64,000 nt of DNA from Lingula anatina (Eukaryota; Brachiopoda; Lingulata; Lingulida; Lingulidae): assembly GCF_001039355.2 (NCBI RefSeq), contig NW_019775970.1:1-64000 (forward strand), read 5' to 3'. The notes beneath the pieces were generated by a model, which had not been told where the DNA came from, did not search any database, and was given only the letters and a program-made list of their open reading frames with translations. Both the position numbers and the translations under genes were made by a program. Below, in pieces: positions 47,032 to 58,639 of the stretch. Numbering within the stretch: the stretch's first letter is position 1; every line of letters starts with the position of its first letter.

Positions 47032-50000
47032 CTATGGAGGCGTCTGTAAAATCCTTTCCACACTCTTAAACATGGACAGCCAAATTAGCCTATTCCTGTC
47101 ATTGGACAACTTTAAAGGATGAAGTAAATTGCACGACCGCGCCTTAAGTGCCGTATCGAGACCAGCACGGGGATGATTGTTTTTTAATTGAATGACATCG
47201 GGTCGGTCCGGCTTCTCGGTGGTTATAAGGTCAACTAGCAATGGGGTAGCGATTTCAGCAAATAATCGTGGCATGTTCGGTCCCATCAACCATTTTAAAA
47301 CTTCAATAAAACGTGTTTTGTACTGGTTATTTGGAATGAATACAGTATCTGCGTTATACCTAGAAATCAATCGTTTTCCTGATAGTGTCCAATTTTTCAC
47401 GAGGGCCAAGTGGTCCCTCCATTCTCCAGGCAGAATATCGATTATTCTCCGCAGCGCAGCGCCACCGTACGGCAACGGCCACCAACGCCACCCATCTGGC
47501 CACGTGACGTCAATGTCCAGTGTTTGTAAAGGTCCCAATATCCACAGAACATCCCGGCGATAGGACAAAAAGGATGAAAGATTGAAGAAGGTATCATCAC
47601 TTACAAAAAGATACGGCGTGCTATTGTTTCCAAACCCACCATACGTTAAGTGCTTAGGAAGACAACGATGCAGAAAAATGCCACCTTCTTGATCGTTACA
47701 GGGCAGAAAATGAACACTTGGGTCCATAAACGGTTGCCTAGTGCCTTCCCCAGTGAATGTTATCTCTTTAAAATGCCTACTGTACATTTGATACAATGTT
47801 GTAAATGCTTGCTTGTTGGGGACATGGTTGAAATGAACACACAACCTTACACCGTCCCAGGGTTTGGCCATCGCCCTTCTTTCAGCCCAGCTTGGTACTT
47901 GGGCTCGCGGGAAGACATACCCAACGGCCGTCAGCAACTCTATCCAGGTGTCTAATACCACCAGATCTTCTTTCAAAATGATTCCTTTCTCAAATAAATG
48001 TAGATACAGTTCTTTCAACCTCGTATCAATTGATGGCGACTTGCTAGACCAAGCCATTAAGTGTTTGACTATTTCGATTACAGTTTTGTTAGATGTATGA
48101 GAGCTTTTCCACAGTGTTTGACGGGATGGGTTTGCTCTCTTTGTCCAGGGCGGCGAGACCAACATGCTACCGTTTATGTCCCACAGCAGTCTTTGAGTGA
48201 TATAACCACGAATAATATCAGATATCGACACCTCACATGTAGTGGGTACTAGAAGTCCCCAAAAGGCATCATACATATGTAGCGTCGAATGGTGGCTATA
48301 GGGTACAAATGTGGCTTCTTGCACTTCTACTGGACCACTAATGGATTTGTCAAATTTCAATGGCGACTTGAGAATTTTTTCTGGCACATCGGCATACCCA
48401 TCTATGAGATAATGCACAAGTAATACCCTTGAATTACGCAGTGCGTATGGCACCGGGGGAGCATTGCAGGCAGGACGGTTGGCCATGCCACCTGGGAAAC
48501 CTCGAGGCCAGACATCACTTCCAGAGTAGAAATATGAATATGGGTTCCAAATGTTCACTGTACCTGCTGGTATAACAAGAGGAGCCTCAGCGCTTTTGTT
48601 ATCAAGAGGCGGACTAGAGGCCAGCCATTCATATCCCATTCCTCCATCGTCCTCGTAAATCATAGTGGCTCCACTGGTTATAGCAAACAAGTAGCCGATC
48701 GTTTTTCTTCTCAATGGGGACTTGAAAAGACTGCTATATTCAGCCGCACCAGTTAAGTATACTATGCTGTTTTGTTTATTTGGTAAAATGACATGCAAAG
48801 AACGTGACGATGTTAACGTATCTGAGACTACAATAGCGCACCAGGGAAAATGTAGTCTATCAGACGCTTTTTCAATTAGTTGGGCGGATGCATGTTTTCC
48901 CGCATCCACAACGATCCATCTTTCGCAGGTCAAGTTTCTCGGTAATCCCATGAAGACTCTATAGCTCCATTCTAGGTCCTTGTCCGACTGTTTGGTTTTT
49001 GTCTGGAGGTTTGCCGTGAAAGAAACGATGTTTTTCCAGTAGATGGTAAGGTAAGCCAACAAACCCAAAAACGCCACAAGGCCAACAGCCTTGATGGCAT
49101 ACCTAGAACGAAAATACAACTAGGACATAAGAGTTAAAGCAAATAATATTAAGATGGATTTGTATATCCCTTTTCACTCAGCGGAAAGATGAATTAAAAC
49201 AATTAATCATGGGGTAAAAGAGTAAAATAAAATATTATACAAAAGAGGTTTCTGCCAAGTCCCTCTGATAGGAATCAAGAAGGTAGATGAGACTAGTGAA
49301 GCTACACGTATTCCAGATTCAACAACAGAATGCGGTTCGGCAAAGTTCAGCTAATAATTATAAAAATAAGTTTCTTGAGCATATTTCTAGGCTCACTAGG
49401 GTACAATATTTACACAGTATAAAAGACATACATTTATATATGCATATAGTCGGAGTCATATTTTGTGTTAAAACTTACAGAAACATTCAGACAAAGAGAG
49501 TAATTCTCAAAGTGAATCGCCTGAAGACGGCGAAAAAACCAACATAGGCTGGAACAAAAATCTGCTTCTTTGTTTTCTTATTAACATAAAAGAGTGCTGT
49601 GGGGTTGGGGGGGTGGGGGGCATACATGCACCTGTTTGTTACACGCACCCGTGCCTGTTCCCTACCGTTGTGATCTATACGTGTCAGTATACTGTTGGAA
49701 AAAGCCTTTACAATATCAAACAGATTTGTTCAAAGTTCAGGCCCAGAAAATTTCCAGAAAAAAAGGGGGAAGCAGTGTCCTGTTAGGAACGCTCCACGTA
49801 AATAATAATGGCACATCGATCGTTCTGTCGATGGAATAATTCCCGGAAAAATGCCGTAAACAACGCAACTTTCACACTTAAACTATGACGAGATTTTTTT
49901 CACAAATTAGAGACAAGCCCACGTTTCACAAAAGTCGGGTTCCCTGGCGAAGAGTTTGGTTACCAACGTAATTAAATTGAAAGTGCATACTTTCTTCAAA

Positions 50001-50800
50001 ATAATATGTTATAACATATTTGAATGTTACTGAAATTTGTTGATTTTATAAATTAAAAAAGAAATTAAATGAAATATCACCCAGCAGATCGCCGGTTTGT
50101 TTATACTAGTACTTTGGATCGCTAGACGTCAGATTGCATCGTTAACGTTTCAAGACCAGCTAATATTTACTGTTATTTTGAAATTGTATTGAAGTTAAAG
50201 CAATCAATAAGTTCAAAAACAAATTTCCTTTTATCTTTCTATTTATACCTCCTTTTCTTGAAAAGTTCCTCTAGCACGTCAATTTCTGTAAGCAAACAAA
50301 GCTAGACAGTACTGTAGGACTTCAGATTATTTGTGAAACACTCCTAGTAGACTGCAGTTCGAGCTAGTTAACTACATATTTAAGATTCTTTGTAAAACGG
50401 GGGCCACGAAATCCCCATGTAAACATTTAAACCGAGTGTCTGTTGGTCTAGAATGCCTTATTCTTTATTCAATATGCTTGCGTTCATTCTTTAAATTACC
50501 TTGCTAACATCGTTCTTCTCATAGTTTTCGAGTTTTATGGCGTCCAGATATATCTTTATAAACACCACACTTCCCTTCTCTGTGGTCAACTCAATGGACA
50601 TGTGCTAAAATCAAAACACCAAAAAATATAATATAATATAATATTATATAATACAATATAATATAATATAAACCTTTGGATGTGGGAATAGCTGAACCCA
50701 CAGGCTTGAGCACAAATTTTCCTCAAGATTCCATGTACAAAAAAGACATCTTCGAAATGGGAGGGAAACACTGCAATGAAACTCACAGCACACCCACCAT
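47032..50800 (-). CDS. STELLO-like (DUF288) glycosyltransferase, right copy, multi-exon model
   Basis: Main exon complement(47032-49102) encodes 689 residues after a split Arg codon: membrane anchor (AVGLVAFLGLLAYLTI), GYLFAITSGATMIYEDDGG, SDVWPRGFP, YDAFWGLLVPTT and RGYITQRLLWDI, all DUF288/STELLO marks. I propose upstream exons complement(49666-49691), 26 nt, and complement(50500-50604), 105 nt, with the ATG at complement(50798-50800) ending a 59-nt exon. Phases close: the 105-nt exon ends on a whole codon, and 26 nt supply the two bases that complete the Arg. This gives about 734 aa with a cytosolic tail of about 45 residues (SIELTTEKGSVVFIKIYLDA...). Support is paired splice sites kept in both arms. 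A type II Golgi protein is expected from the family; substrate unknown. An ATG two codons later is an alternative start. Confidence 0.72.
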
Positions 50801-50967
50801 TTTCTTCGTTGTAAAACAGAACAGTGTCTTTATCAAAAATCGCTCTCATATAAAACCTATAGCAAAACGCCATGAATCGCAGTAAAACAAGTATCAGCTT
50901 GTCATTCAAATGCAGAGCCAATTTCCTTTCAATCGTGTTCTTTTTGCTGAAAATCACTCTTCTTACC
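50798..50967 (-). other. Candidate 5' exons of the right STELLO-like gene
   Basis: A 59-nt segment (50798-50856) lies between GCTATAG and GTGGGT; upstream a donor AACAAG|GTAAGA falls at 50967/50966. Both are matched in the left arm (12097-12155 and 11991). Probably 5' UTR up to the final ATG. An AATAT-type simple repeat occupies 50628-50671. Confidence 0.45.
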
Positions 50968-51059
50968 TTGTTGATCCTGTGTTCTGATGAATTTGGATGT
51001 TTGAGGCCTCTCTTTTTGCCTGTACAGTGATAACAGTACCATATCACGAACAATATACT

Positions 51060-52260
51060 GCTTCCCTCCTTCCTGCTCTACACATTTCCAGCAGTGTATG
51101 CGGGCTGAGAAAAGATTAACGTAAATATGTAATTAAGATGCTATTGTGGTATATGACATAAGTTAATTCACTATATATAAGAAAGAACAATGAGCTGAAA
51201 AAATGTAGTGCAAATTATATCGATACATTGCCTTGTCGTTTAAGTGATAGGAACCACAAATTACATATTCATTTAAAAAAGCACCATAATTTTAATTGAA
51301 TTTTAATGGTAGCGGCCTTGAACTTTTTTAACTTGGCAGCCTGTATAAATACTTTTTTAAGGTGGCAGTCTGTATGAATCATATAGTTTTACATTGAGGG
51401 AAATGAAAATAAGATTTTGAAAACGTGACAGTCAATGACGAGTGGATTACAATACACAGGAATTATCATACATTTCAGTAATGCGTTGAGATCAAGTAAT
51501 TCCACATGTAACACCAATCTCAAGGTGCTTTACAGTGAAACTACCTGTACAGTGTGCCACGGTTTTCGTAATATGCAGCACGTACTGTATTTATAAAAAA
51601 CCTTATAAAATGTCTTTTAATCAGCAAGTGATACTGAAACAGTCTACAGATGACTATAATTTTTCTCTAAAAAGCGCTGCTTTAAACCTAGGCCGTATCC
51701 TTACATTTGTGATGTATAAGAAGACTGGATTAATATCACTAAATATTCACTAAATGAATATTTCAATTGCCTCGATATATGCCGACGTTTGAGTCACTTT
51801 CAGTGTTCTTGACCTTGGTGGTAAATAACGACGTCATTTATGTTATGGAGTCTACATACTACGTGCACTTAGTCATATTGTGGGCAAATTGGTTACTATT
51901 TCGAATCTTCTGAATGTGACAACCCGATATGTCCGACAGGCCTGTCGGACTGTCGGACATAAAGAGGTACATACAAAACATTTGTTATCCAGTTTTAATA
52001 TGAATCCAAACCAGATTCGTAAAGCACAATGTAAAGTTAGATGATCTATTGCAGTTGCTTTCAGAGTTCTTTTCTCACGCACGAGAGATCACAGTGCTGC
52101 GTTGCTTGAGTGTTTTAGGTGCGACACAGAAATTGCTCTGTTTATGTTATATTATTGCTGTAGAATACAGACTCAAAGGCAACGACTGGCAGCATTTGGG
52201 GTTTTATTACCTAATTATACACTATACGTATGATTATATGTATTGTCCGCTGTTTTCAAA
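51060..52260. other. End of the right arm and unassigned DNA
   Basis: 51110-51560 matches left-arm 10690-11780 in reverse; beyond that the arms part. A small inverted repeat with TGTCCGACAGGCCTGTCGGA lies at 51931-51950. No gene recognised. Confidence 0.5.
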
Positions 52261-52342
52261 CTGTAGTGGTCAAATGAATACGCCAACTATAAAGCATATA
52301 TCACATTAAAAGAAATGTTTCGAGCCAACGAAATGGAAGTCA
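52261..52342 (+). pseudogene. Fragment of an EF-hand exon 2
   Basis: Matches the WWSNEY...F segment of D, G and I exon 2 (GTGGTCAAATGAATAC), with the first Trp pair changed to TAG-Trp. Nothing of loops 1, 3 or 4 is found nearby. A decayed relic. Confidence 0.65.
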
Positions 52343-52429
52343 TGTAGCTAAACTCATCTTTAGCATACCGACTAAAAAATTATTTCCTAGCCTTACAAAG
52401 CTTTGTCCTTTTTTCCATTACAAACAGAT

Positions 52430-53670
52430 GAGAATTATGGCGTATAAAATAAATGAAGAAAAACACATCGTTGAAAGCCCGCATAACAAACATACATGTA
52501 TCTACTACGTTAATGTTAACATACATAAAAAAAACCGACCCGGAATTAATGTTAAGAATTAAAGTTGCAGTGGGGTAGATTACACTTGATATAATCGTAA
52601 TATAATGAAGATTGAATCAGAAGAAACATATAGTGTACATATATAAATATGTATAGCAGTTCACCGGAGTTAAACCAAATGCGCTAAAAACAACGGTAAG
52701 CAATACAATAAATATAAGAGCTAGAGGACCAACATATGCAGACACTCATTTCGTAGTCATAATTTTATCCAATAAAATCATTGGGAAAATGGGCATGCGC
52801 AATAACGGAAAGAATGAAGAAATGCTCTGCGTCACTCGTGATGAGATTAAAGCATCGCTCTGCAAAGGACAATAAAGGCTTTTATCAGAAAAAAACGGCG
52901 CGTTCGGAGCATAAGCTTTACAGGTAAAGGATCAGCATATGGTACGAAAATTCAGAAAAAGTACTAATACTGCAAGTATTCAAGTGTTTCTACTTTGACA
53001 TGAAACAATGGATTGGTACAGTTTAGTGGTAGACAAAACAATTTGATGGCTTTTATGTGCTTTATTCAGCTAATTTTGAAGAGAATTTAATCTGTGCCCA
53101 AATGAGGAAAACGATGGGTAGTTGAAGTTAGATTGCATATTTATATGAAAGTGTATGGTATCAGCATATGGTACGAAACACGATTTTCAGAAAACATATT
53201 ATTACTGCAAGTCTGTGTCCAAATGAAGACGTGTTGGGTAGTTGAAGTAAGATTGCATATTCATATGAAATTTTATCACGAGTTGTTAAATTATACAGGA
53301 TTGGCCACAAATATTACCATGTTTTTTATTGCTGCACATTTCTAGCGGTAGAAACATGTTGCACGGAATTTTAGACGGCTTGCAGCTCTGAGACACTTTC
53401 GGGGTTTTTTAATTGTTGTGGATTCTTTTGGTAAACCTTATTACAATTACAACATACGGTAATCAACGAAATTGTCCTTTAATATGGACCTGTTTTCAAA
53501 AACATTTTTCTGAATTATCAAAGAAAACCAATATGTCTTGTTACCTTCTTACAGATTATTTAGTGTCTGTTTCGATCGCTTCGATTCCTGAATTCGAACC
53601 GTACGTAAAGCATTACAAAAGTACATGGCTGTTTTAAGTAATTAAATAACCATTGTATGCGTTATTTGGT
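52430..53670 (+). repeat. Repeat R1, copy upstream of gene B
   Basis: Follows the same order as 2040-3170, with an internal partial duplication of the segment around 53090-53240. No gene. Confidence 0.6.
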
Positions 53671-54180
53671 TTTATTTATTCTCCATATTAACTTCTTAGG
53701 GTGAAGATTGATTAGTAACTGTCTAGTCAGAGAAACGGCCAGTAGCTCCCCTTGCTGCAGTAAGGCTTTCCTGGTTGTTTTTTTCTTATTCGGTCTTACT
53801 TCTAGTCTTTGTGGGTTCAGACTTGTCAGTTTTATAAGTGGACAGTTCAATCAGAGAGTGATTTACACCTTCATATTTTAAATACAGTTTACATTAGGGG
53901 ATTTTGGGTCCCTGATAGGGGCCAAGGTAGCCAGCTGCTCATTGTTTCTGCAAGTAATCTGTGTGGAGGAGCATTGATTAGCTTAGAGACAATTTATCGT
54001 AGAGGTTATTTTATGGCGATTTTACAAAAATAATGCGTCTAAAAATGGATATCTATACATTTGGAAAAATAATGTGCGTTTATATATAATTTAAATATAT
54101 TGAATATCAAACAGTGTGTTATTCATTTATTTTTTTGTTTTTTTTTAATTACAGGCTAGCGTGTGACCAGATTCAATGAA

Positions 54181-55062
54181 ATGTTTTCTATCAAATTTGG
54201 ACTGTTGATACTTGCAATTGTTCTAACCATTGATTCGTCATATGGAGTGAGGGTAATTCTTTTGTCTTATAATTTTCTTTCAAAACCGACTAAGCTCGAA
54301 ATTGTAGAGAGCCTCCTTCAATAATAAAAGCCTATAATGACGGTTAAGGTTATCATGTATTTCAGTACACAGAAAGACTACAATGTAGCATGATGTTGCA
54401 TTCAAAATTATATAATAAATTGTTTGTGATTCTACTCAATTTAATAAAAGCTTTAATGTAGCTTTTTAGTAGCAGTGATTTTCAGTGATCACTTCAATTT
54501 AAAATGAAATGTATCAATCTAGGTTGCACAGGACAACAACAGAGATTTTACTCCGTATTGGCGTATGAAATTCAAAAAATTATTTGACATCTTTGACGTC
54601 AATAAGGACGGCAATGTAACGAAGGAAGAGTACATTGATTTGTCAACGGAGCGTGCTGCACTGCCATCCTGGAGAGCTAAGGCAGTCTATGGTGTAATGA
54701 CCATGGCCTATAAAACCTGGTGGTCGAATGAATACACCGACTATAAGACGTCTATTGCATTTGAGGATTGGGTTCAGCCTTTAGAAAGGGCTTCCGGCTC
54801 TACAAGTGCTAAAGTCTTCGAATGGGCTATGGATTTTTTCCATATTGTTGACCTTGACTGCAGCGAGGACTTAACGCTAAGTGAGTATTCTAAATTCCTT
54901 GATATATTTCGCAGCAAGGCGAATAATAGAGCCGTTTTCCATGCCACTGACAGAGATGGTGATGACGTCATTGACGTTAAGGAGTTCACCTATGGGGTAA
55001 ATAATTTTTCCTACGACCAAGCAGCCAACTCCGCTGCATATATTTTTGGCTCACGAGATTAA
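54181..55062 (+). CDS. Gene B: secreted SCP-like EF-hand protein
   Basis: Exon 1 54181-54252 (24 codons, MFSIKFGLLILAIVLTI..., signal peptide) and exon 2 54523-55062 join in phase 0 across a 270-bp GT-AG intron. The precursor is 203 aa. Loops: DVNKDGNVTKEE (intact), DLDCSEDLTLSE (Ser at a usual Asp/Asn position, so perhaps weaker) and DRDGDDVIDVKE. TWWSNEY marks the lost EF2. Ends YIFGSRD. It pairs with gene A: same signal peptide type, same short C-terminus, same 3' flank, no NYS sequon. The intron lacks the transposon found in A and shows what the ancestral intron was like. The ATG follows a TTACAG acceptor 26 bases upstream, as in A. A possible AATAAA lies near 55164. Confidence 0.87.
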
Positions 55063-55346
55063 AAAGGATTTGGCTAAAGAGTAAAATTTGAACGTCCAAA
55101 CATTTTCATCGTTGTGTTTTTCACATTACGATCAACTGTCTTGACAACAGAAAAAGCTTTAAATTAATAAACATGAGGTATAGTTGCTTTTTTTCTCACG
55201 TGTTAATGTTGAAAGCATGCCATTTTCCTTAAATATATATGTCAGCAAATTCCCAAACTGCTGGATCAAATAAAAAGTGTTAATGTAAGCTGGTCGAGTA
55301 TTTCTGCTGATTATAGTGTCTACACTAGTTTATGTATATATATATT

Positions 55347-56107
55347 ACTTGTGTAACTAATAGGTCTTTTATAGTTAATCCATCTACTTCAATATCTCTA
55401 GTGTCCTATTCTGACCTTTCAAAATATCCATGAATGTATTCGATGACATTTGTTTTGCGTGCAACTGTACTGCATAAAAGGAAAAAAGTCATAATAAAGA
55501 AGGCATGGTCATTTTAATATTCACTAGCTTCTAGCGTAAGATATTTTTTTTTAAATTTAGCTGTCGATATCTTTCACAAGCCTGAAAGCGTAAAGAGTTT
55601 CTTTTGTCACTTGGTAGCCTATCCTTTATCAAATAAAGTTGGATGCTTACATTTTAATTTAAGTTGCCTGTGTTTTATTTTGAAACTTTTATTGGTTTTC
55701 ATTGCATATCATTTATCATATCCACATTGCATTTATCAAACTTTTAGAGGTTTGTGCTTTATCTATTTTCGAACTCAATTTGCCATTTTGTATACCTTGT
55801 ATTTTATGTAAATATTTTTAAGTGGTGATATATTTTCTTCTCAAGGTCATACACACCTTCCACATTTTGGTTGCTGTGTACAAATAAACGTACTATATTA
55901 AGCCCCAAGGAAGTCTAATATGACGGATTTGCTTTACAAGGACTCTGATAGCGATGAGAAATCGCGTGAATAACTCAGAAAATGAGTGTTGCCCTAAGGT
56001 ATTAAAATCAAGCTTGGTTATCAAAACAGCTTAGGCAGATCATTAAGTGAGACATCTGCTAGTGTGTGACTGCCTGTGCGTCTGTGTGGCTGTCTATTTG
56101 TCTGTTC

Positions 56108-56142
<35 letters not shown>

Positions 56143-57056
56143 ACAAAAGAGGCAATTTGCTTTAACGATTTTAAAATGTTTGACAACAGTCCTATTTTTG
56201 TCTTATAGACCGTATGAAATGTAATTTGATGTTTTTAAAAATGAAGGTAACATGGAATTGGCAAAATGTCGAATAGGGGACACGTGTGACTAATAATTTT
56301 CATCCCGAGAATACTGCGAAATGATGGTATTAAAATACACCACTCTCTCTTTAAAAAAAATAACATCACAAAATAGATCATGATTAAACACTTACGCTTT
56401 AATAAAAACATTAGCAGACGACTCGGTTTTTGTCACTTGAAAGCTTTCGATCAATGACTTTCATTGAAAATACTAATGAATAGACGATTAAAAAGAAACT
56501 GTTACAGCTAGGGGGGACTTCTGGTAGAGGGTTCAGTGTAGATTTTTCCTCGGATGAGATTAACATCTTGACAGCAGTATCACGACCTAGGCCTAAGCGA
56601 GTTGAATGGAAGTTTTTTGTCCAAGCATCTTTTTCCTAACCACTGAGTTAGGATGAAGTGTAGTTACATGTACTGTACATTTACAAGACGTGATCAAAGA
56701 GAAAAATTTACCTCCATGTGTGTGAAATCAAGCAAATTCAGTGATTGAATACGTACTGATAGTAAGCAAGCAGCATCGTTCACAATAGGTCTCTTAAAAT
56801 GCGACTTTCCTACAAACGGACATGCGAGAATGACCCCTGCCGCCACGTGTGGAGACAAAAGGCAGGTTCAGGTGGAATATTAGGGAGGCAATACTACAGG
56901 GAACTGCACGGCTGCAGACATTTGCTGAGCGAGCTGGCTACGCGAAGTGTGCCAACATTTCTTTGAGCTGCAGGGATCCAAACGGTTACGCTCGCCGGCC
57001 ATGCTCGTCGAGGACTGCCCTATAACTATGAACAGTTGGGGTTCTAGGTATTACGG
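55347..57056. repeat. Segmental direct duplication, right copy (partner 1-1769)
   Basis: Near-identical to the window start, including a TATC tract at 56108-56142. Matches stop at 57056/1769, where 57057-58638 is inserted, then resume (58640 with 1779). No gene. Confidence 0.8.
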
Positions 57057-58638
57057 CGCAGCCGTAACCGGGGCCTAGTGTCAAGGACCTTACTATTTTA
57101 GTTGTACATACTACTAAGAAAAACAAAGACATCTGGTAAGTAACGATAAAAGGAATTACATATTGAGGGATATAGTCTGTATCAAAAGTATCTTCTGGGC
57201 GAGCAGGTGCAATGCAAAGGAGAACCAAATTCTGGACCAACTCCCCTAAGCTCTTAATAAGAATGGGACAATATCCCATAAAACAGAATTGTTACCCTTG
57301 CTGCAGGCAGGCTGCGCCACCTAGAGGAGGTAATTACAGTACGCGGTAAACACAAATGCTATTAGACAAAGAGCCTTTAACAAGCACACCCTAATGCTAA
57401 ATGTAAATCTGGTGACACCTGGTGTTGTCATTTCAATGTAATGGGCATTTTCATCTCTGTGGAAATGACAGTGGAACATTGGGTTTGAGGGGGTACATGT
57501 AATAAATGTAAATAGGTGGTATAAAATATGGATATCTTAAAGGATATTAGACACATAAAAATCCATTTCTCGAATTTTGAAGATTCAGCACTCAATCTAT
57601 ACATTATAGATACGTTTTAATCGTTCCCCGTCATTTAAAAAGTATAAAAACAATCTATTAGTAGGAAAAAGGCGTTTTAGTAAACCTCACCTCAATATGC
57701 ATAAATGAAGCAACAGATCTGGGTCACGTGGTACTGTGACGACAATGAGGATTAAGGTCTTTGAGACTCAACAAGATACTCTCAAGACAAAGGCTACAGG
57801 AGAGTTGAAGGCTTCTTAACCCTCCAATTTAGAGGTAGAGGAAGTTCCAGTTATATGGGCGATTAAGATAGGACTTGTAAAGGTAACACGCATTGCAAGA
57901 TGGGGTATCAGAACAATGGTGCGTTTACAATTGATACAGAAGGTTTGTACATACAAGTGACTTTAACTCGCAGAGGATTTTCGATTACATTCCCTGAAAA
58001 ATACACTATTTTTTTTTATAAAATAATATCATGGTTGGCCAAAAAAAAAAAAAAAAAATGTGCGCACAGTGCACTCGTGCATATGCCTACTGTAGTTACG
58101 CCCATGTATAATCTAGCTATAGAAACTGGAAGGTAAACAGACAAATAAAAATAAAGAGCCTGTAAGCTATGTATTTTAGATGACATTGAGGATGAATTAC
58201 ATTTTATTCATTTAAGAATTTAAAAATGTTTTTGCTATAGAACGGTTGGGCAGAAATACATCAAAAATTTATTAAACAAAGCACAGTGGTTTCAAGTTAA
58301 TTAATTTGTTATCCATTAACTATGTTTCACAATTAAACAACTTATGAAAGTACATAAAATGTGCGTCGGAGCTAAGATTAACGTCAGCCTGATGAGTTTT
58401 TATCATTACTACTAGTAGTTGTATTGTTGTTGTTTTCATGACTTTATATTTTTATTGCATTTCATTCTGATCATCGGGCCACGTGACCAAGTAGCACAAT
58501 TACTCGCAGGCTAAGCAAAAATGACGTTTTTTAAGTCAAAAATTTACAAAATGAGCTTTTAATTTGTGTATTTGGTTACAGATATCGTTAGTTGGGCATG
58601 TTTTCTGAAGAATATGCTACGTTCAGGCCATTCTGACC
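57057..58638. mobile_element. Composite 1.58-kb insertion with a Tc1 relic
   Basis: Absent from the partner copy, where about nine bases (1770-1778) take its place. 57110-57190 resembles a piece of block F; 57190-57500 resembles the fold-back Tc1 right end (45060-45420). The rest (57540-58638) is unassigned and includes a poly-A run at 58040-58058. Terminal repeats were not found. Confidence 0.55.
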
Positions 58639-58639
58639 G

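Larger units (their letters stand above)
38400..51560. repeat. Right arm of the large inverted duplication
   Basis: Reverse-complement partner of 10690-29300, block by block as listed there. It lacks gene D and its surroundings (left 23583-26722), the LINE-bearing insertion, and the elements 18003-18850, 21444-22157 and 22614-23165. Confidence 0.85.
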
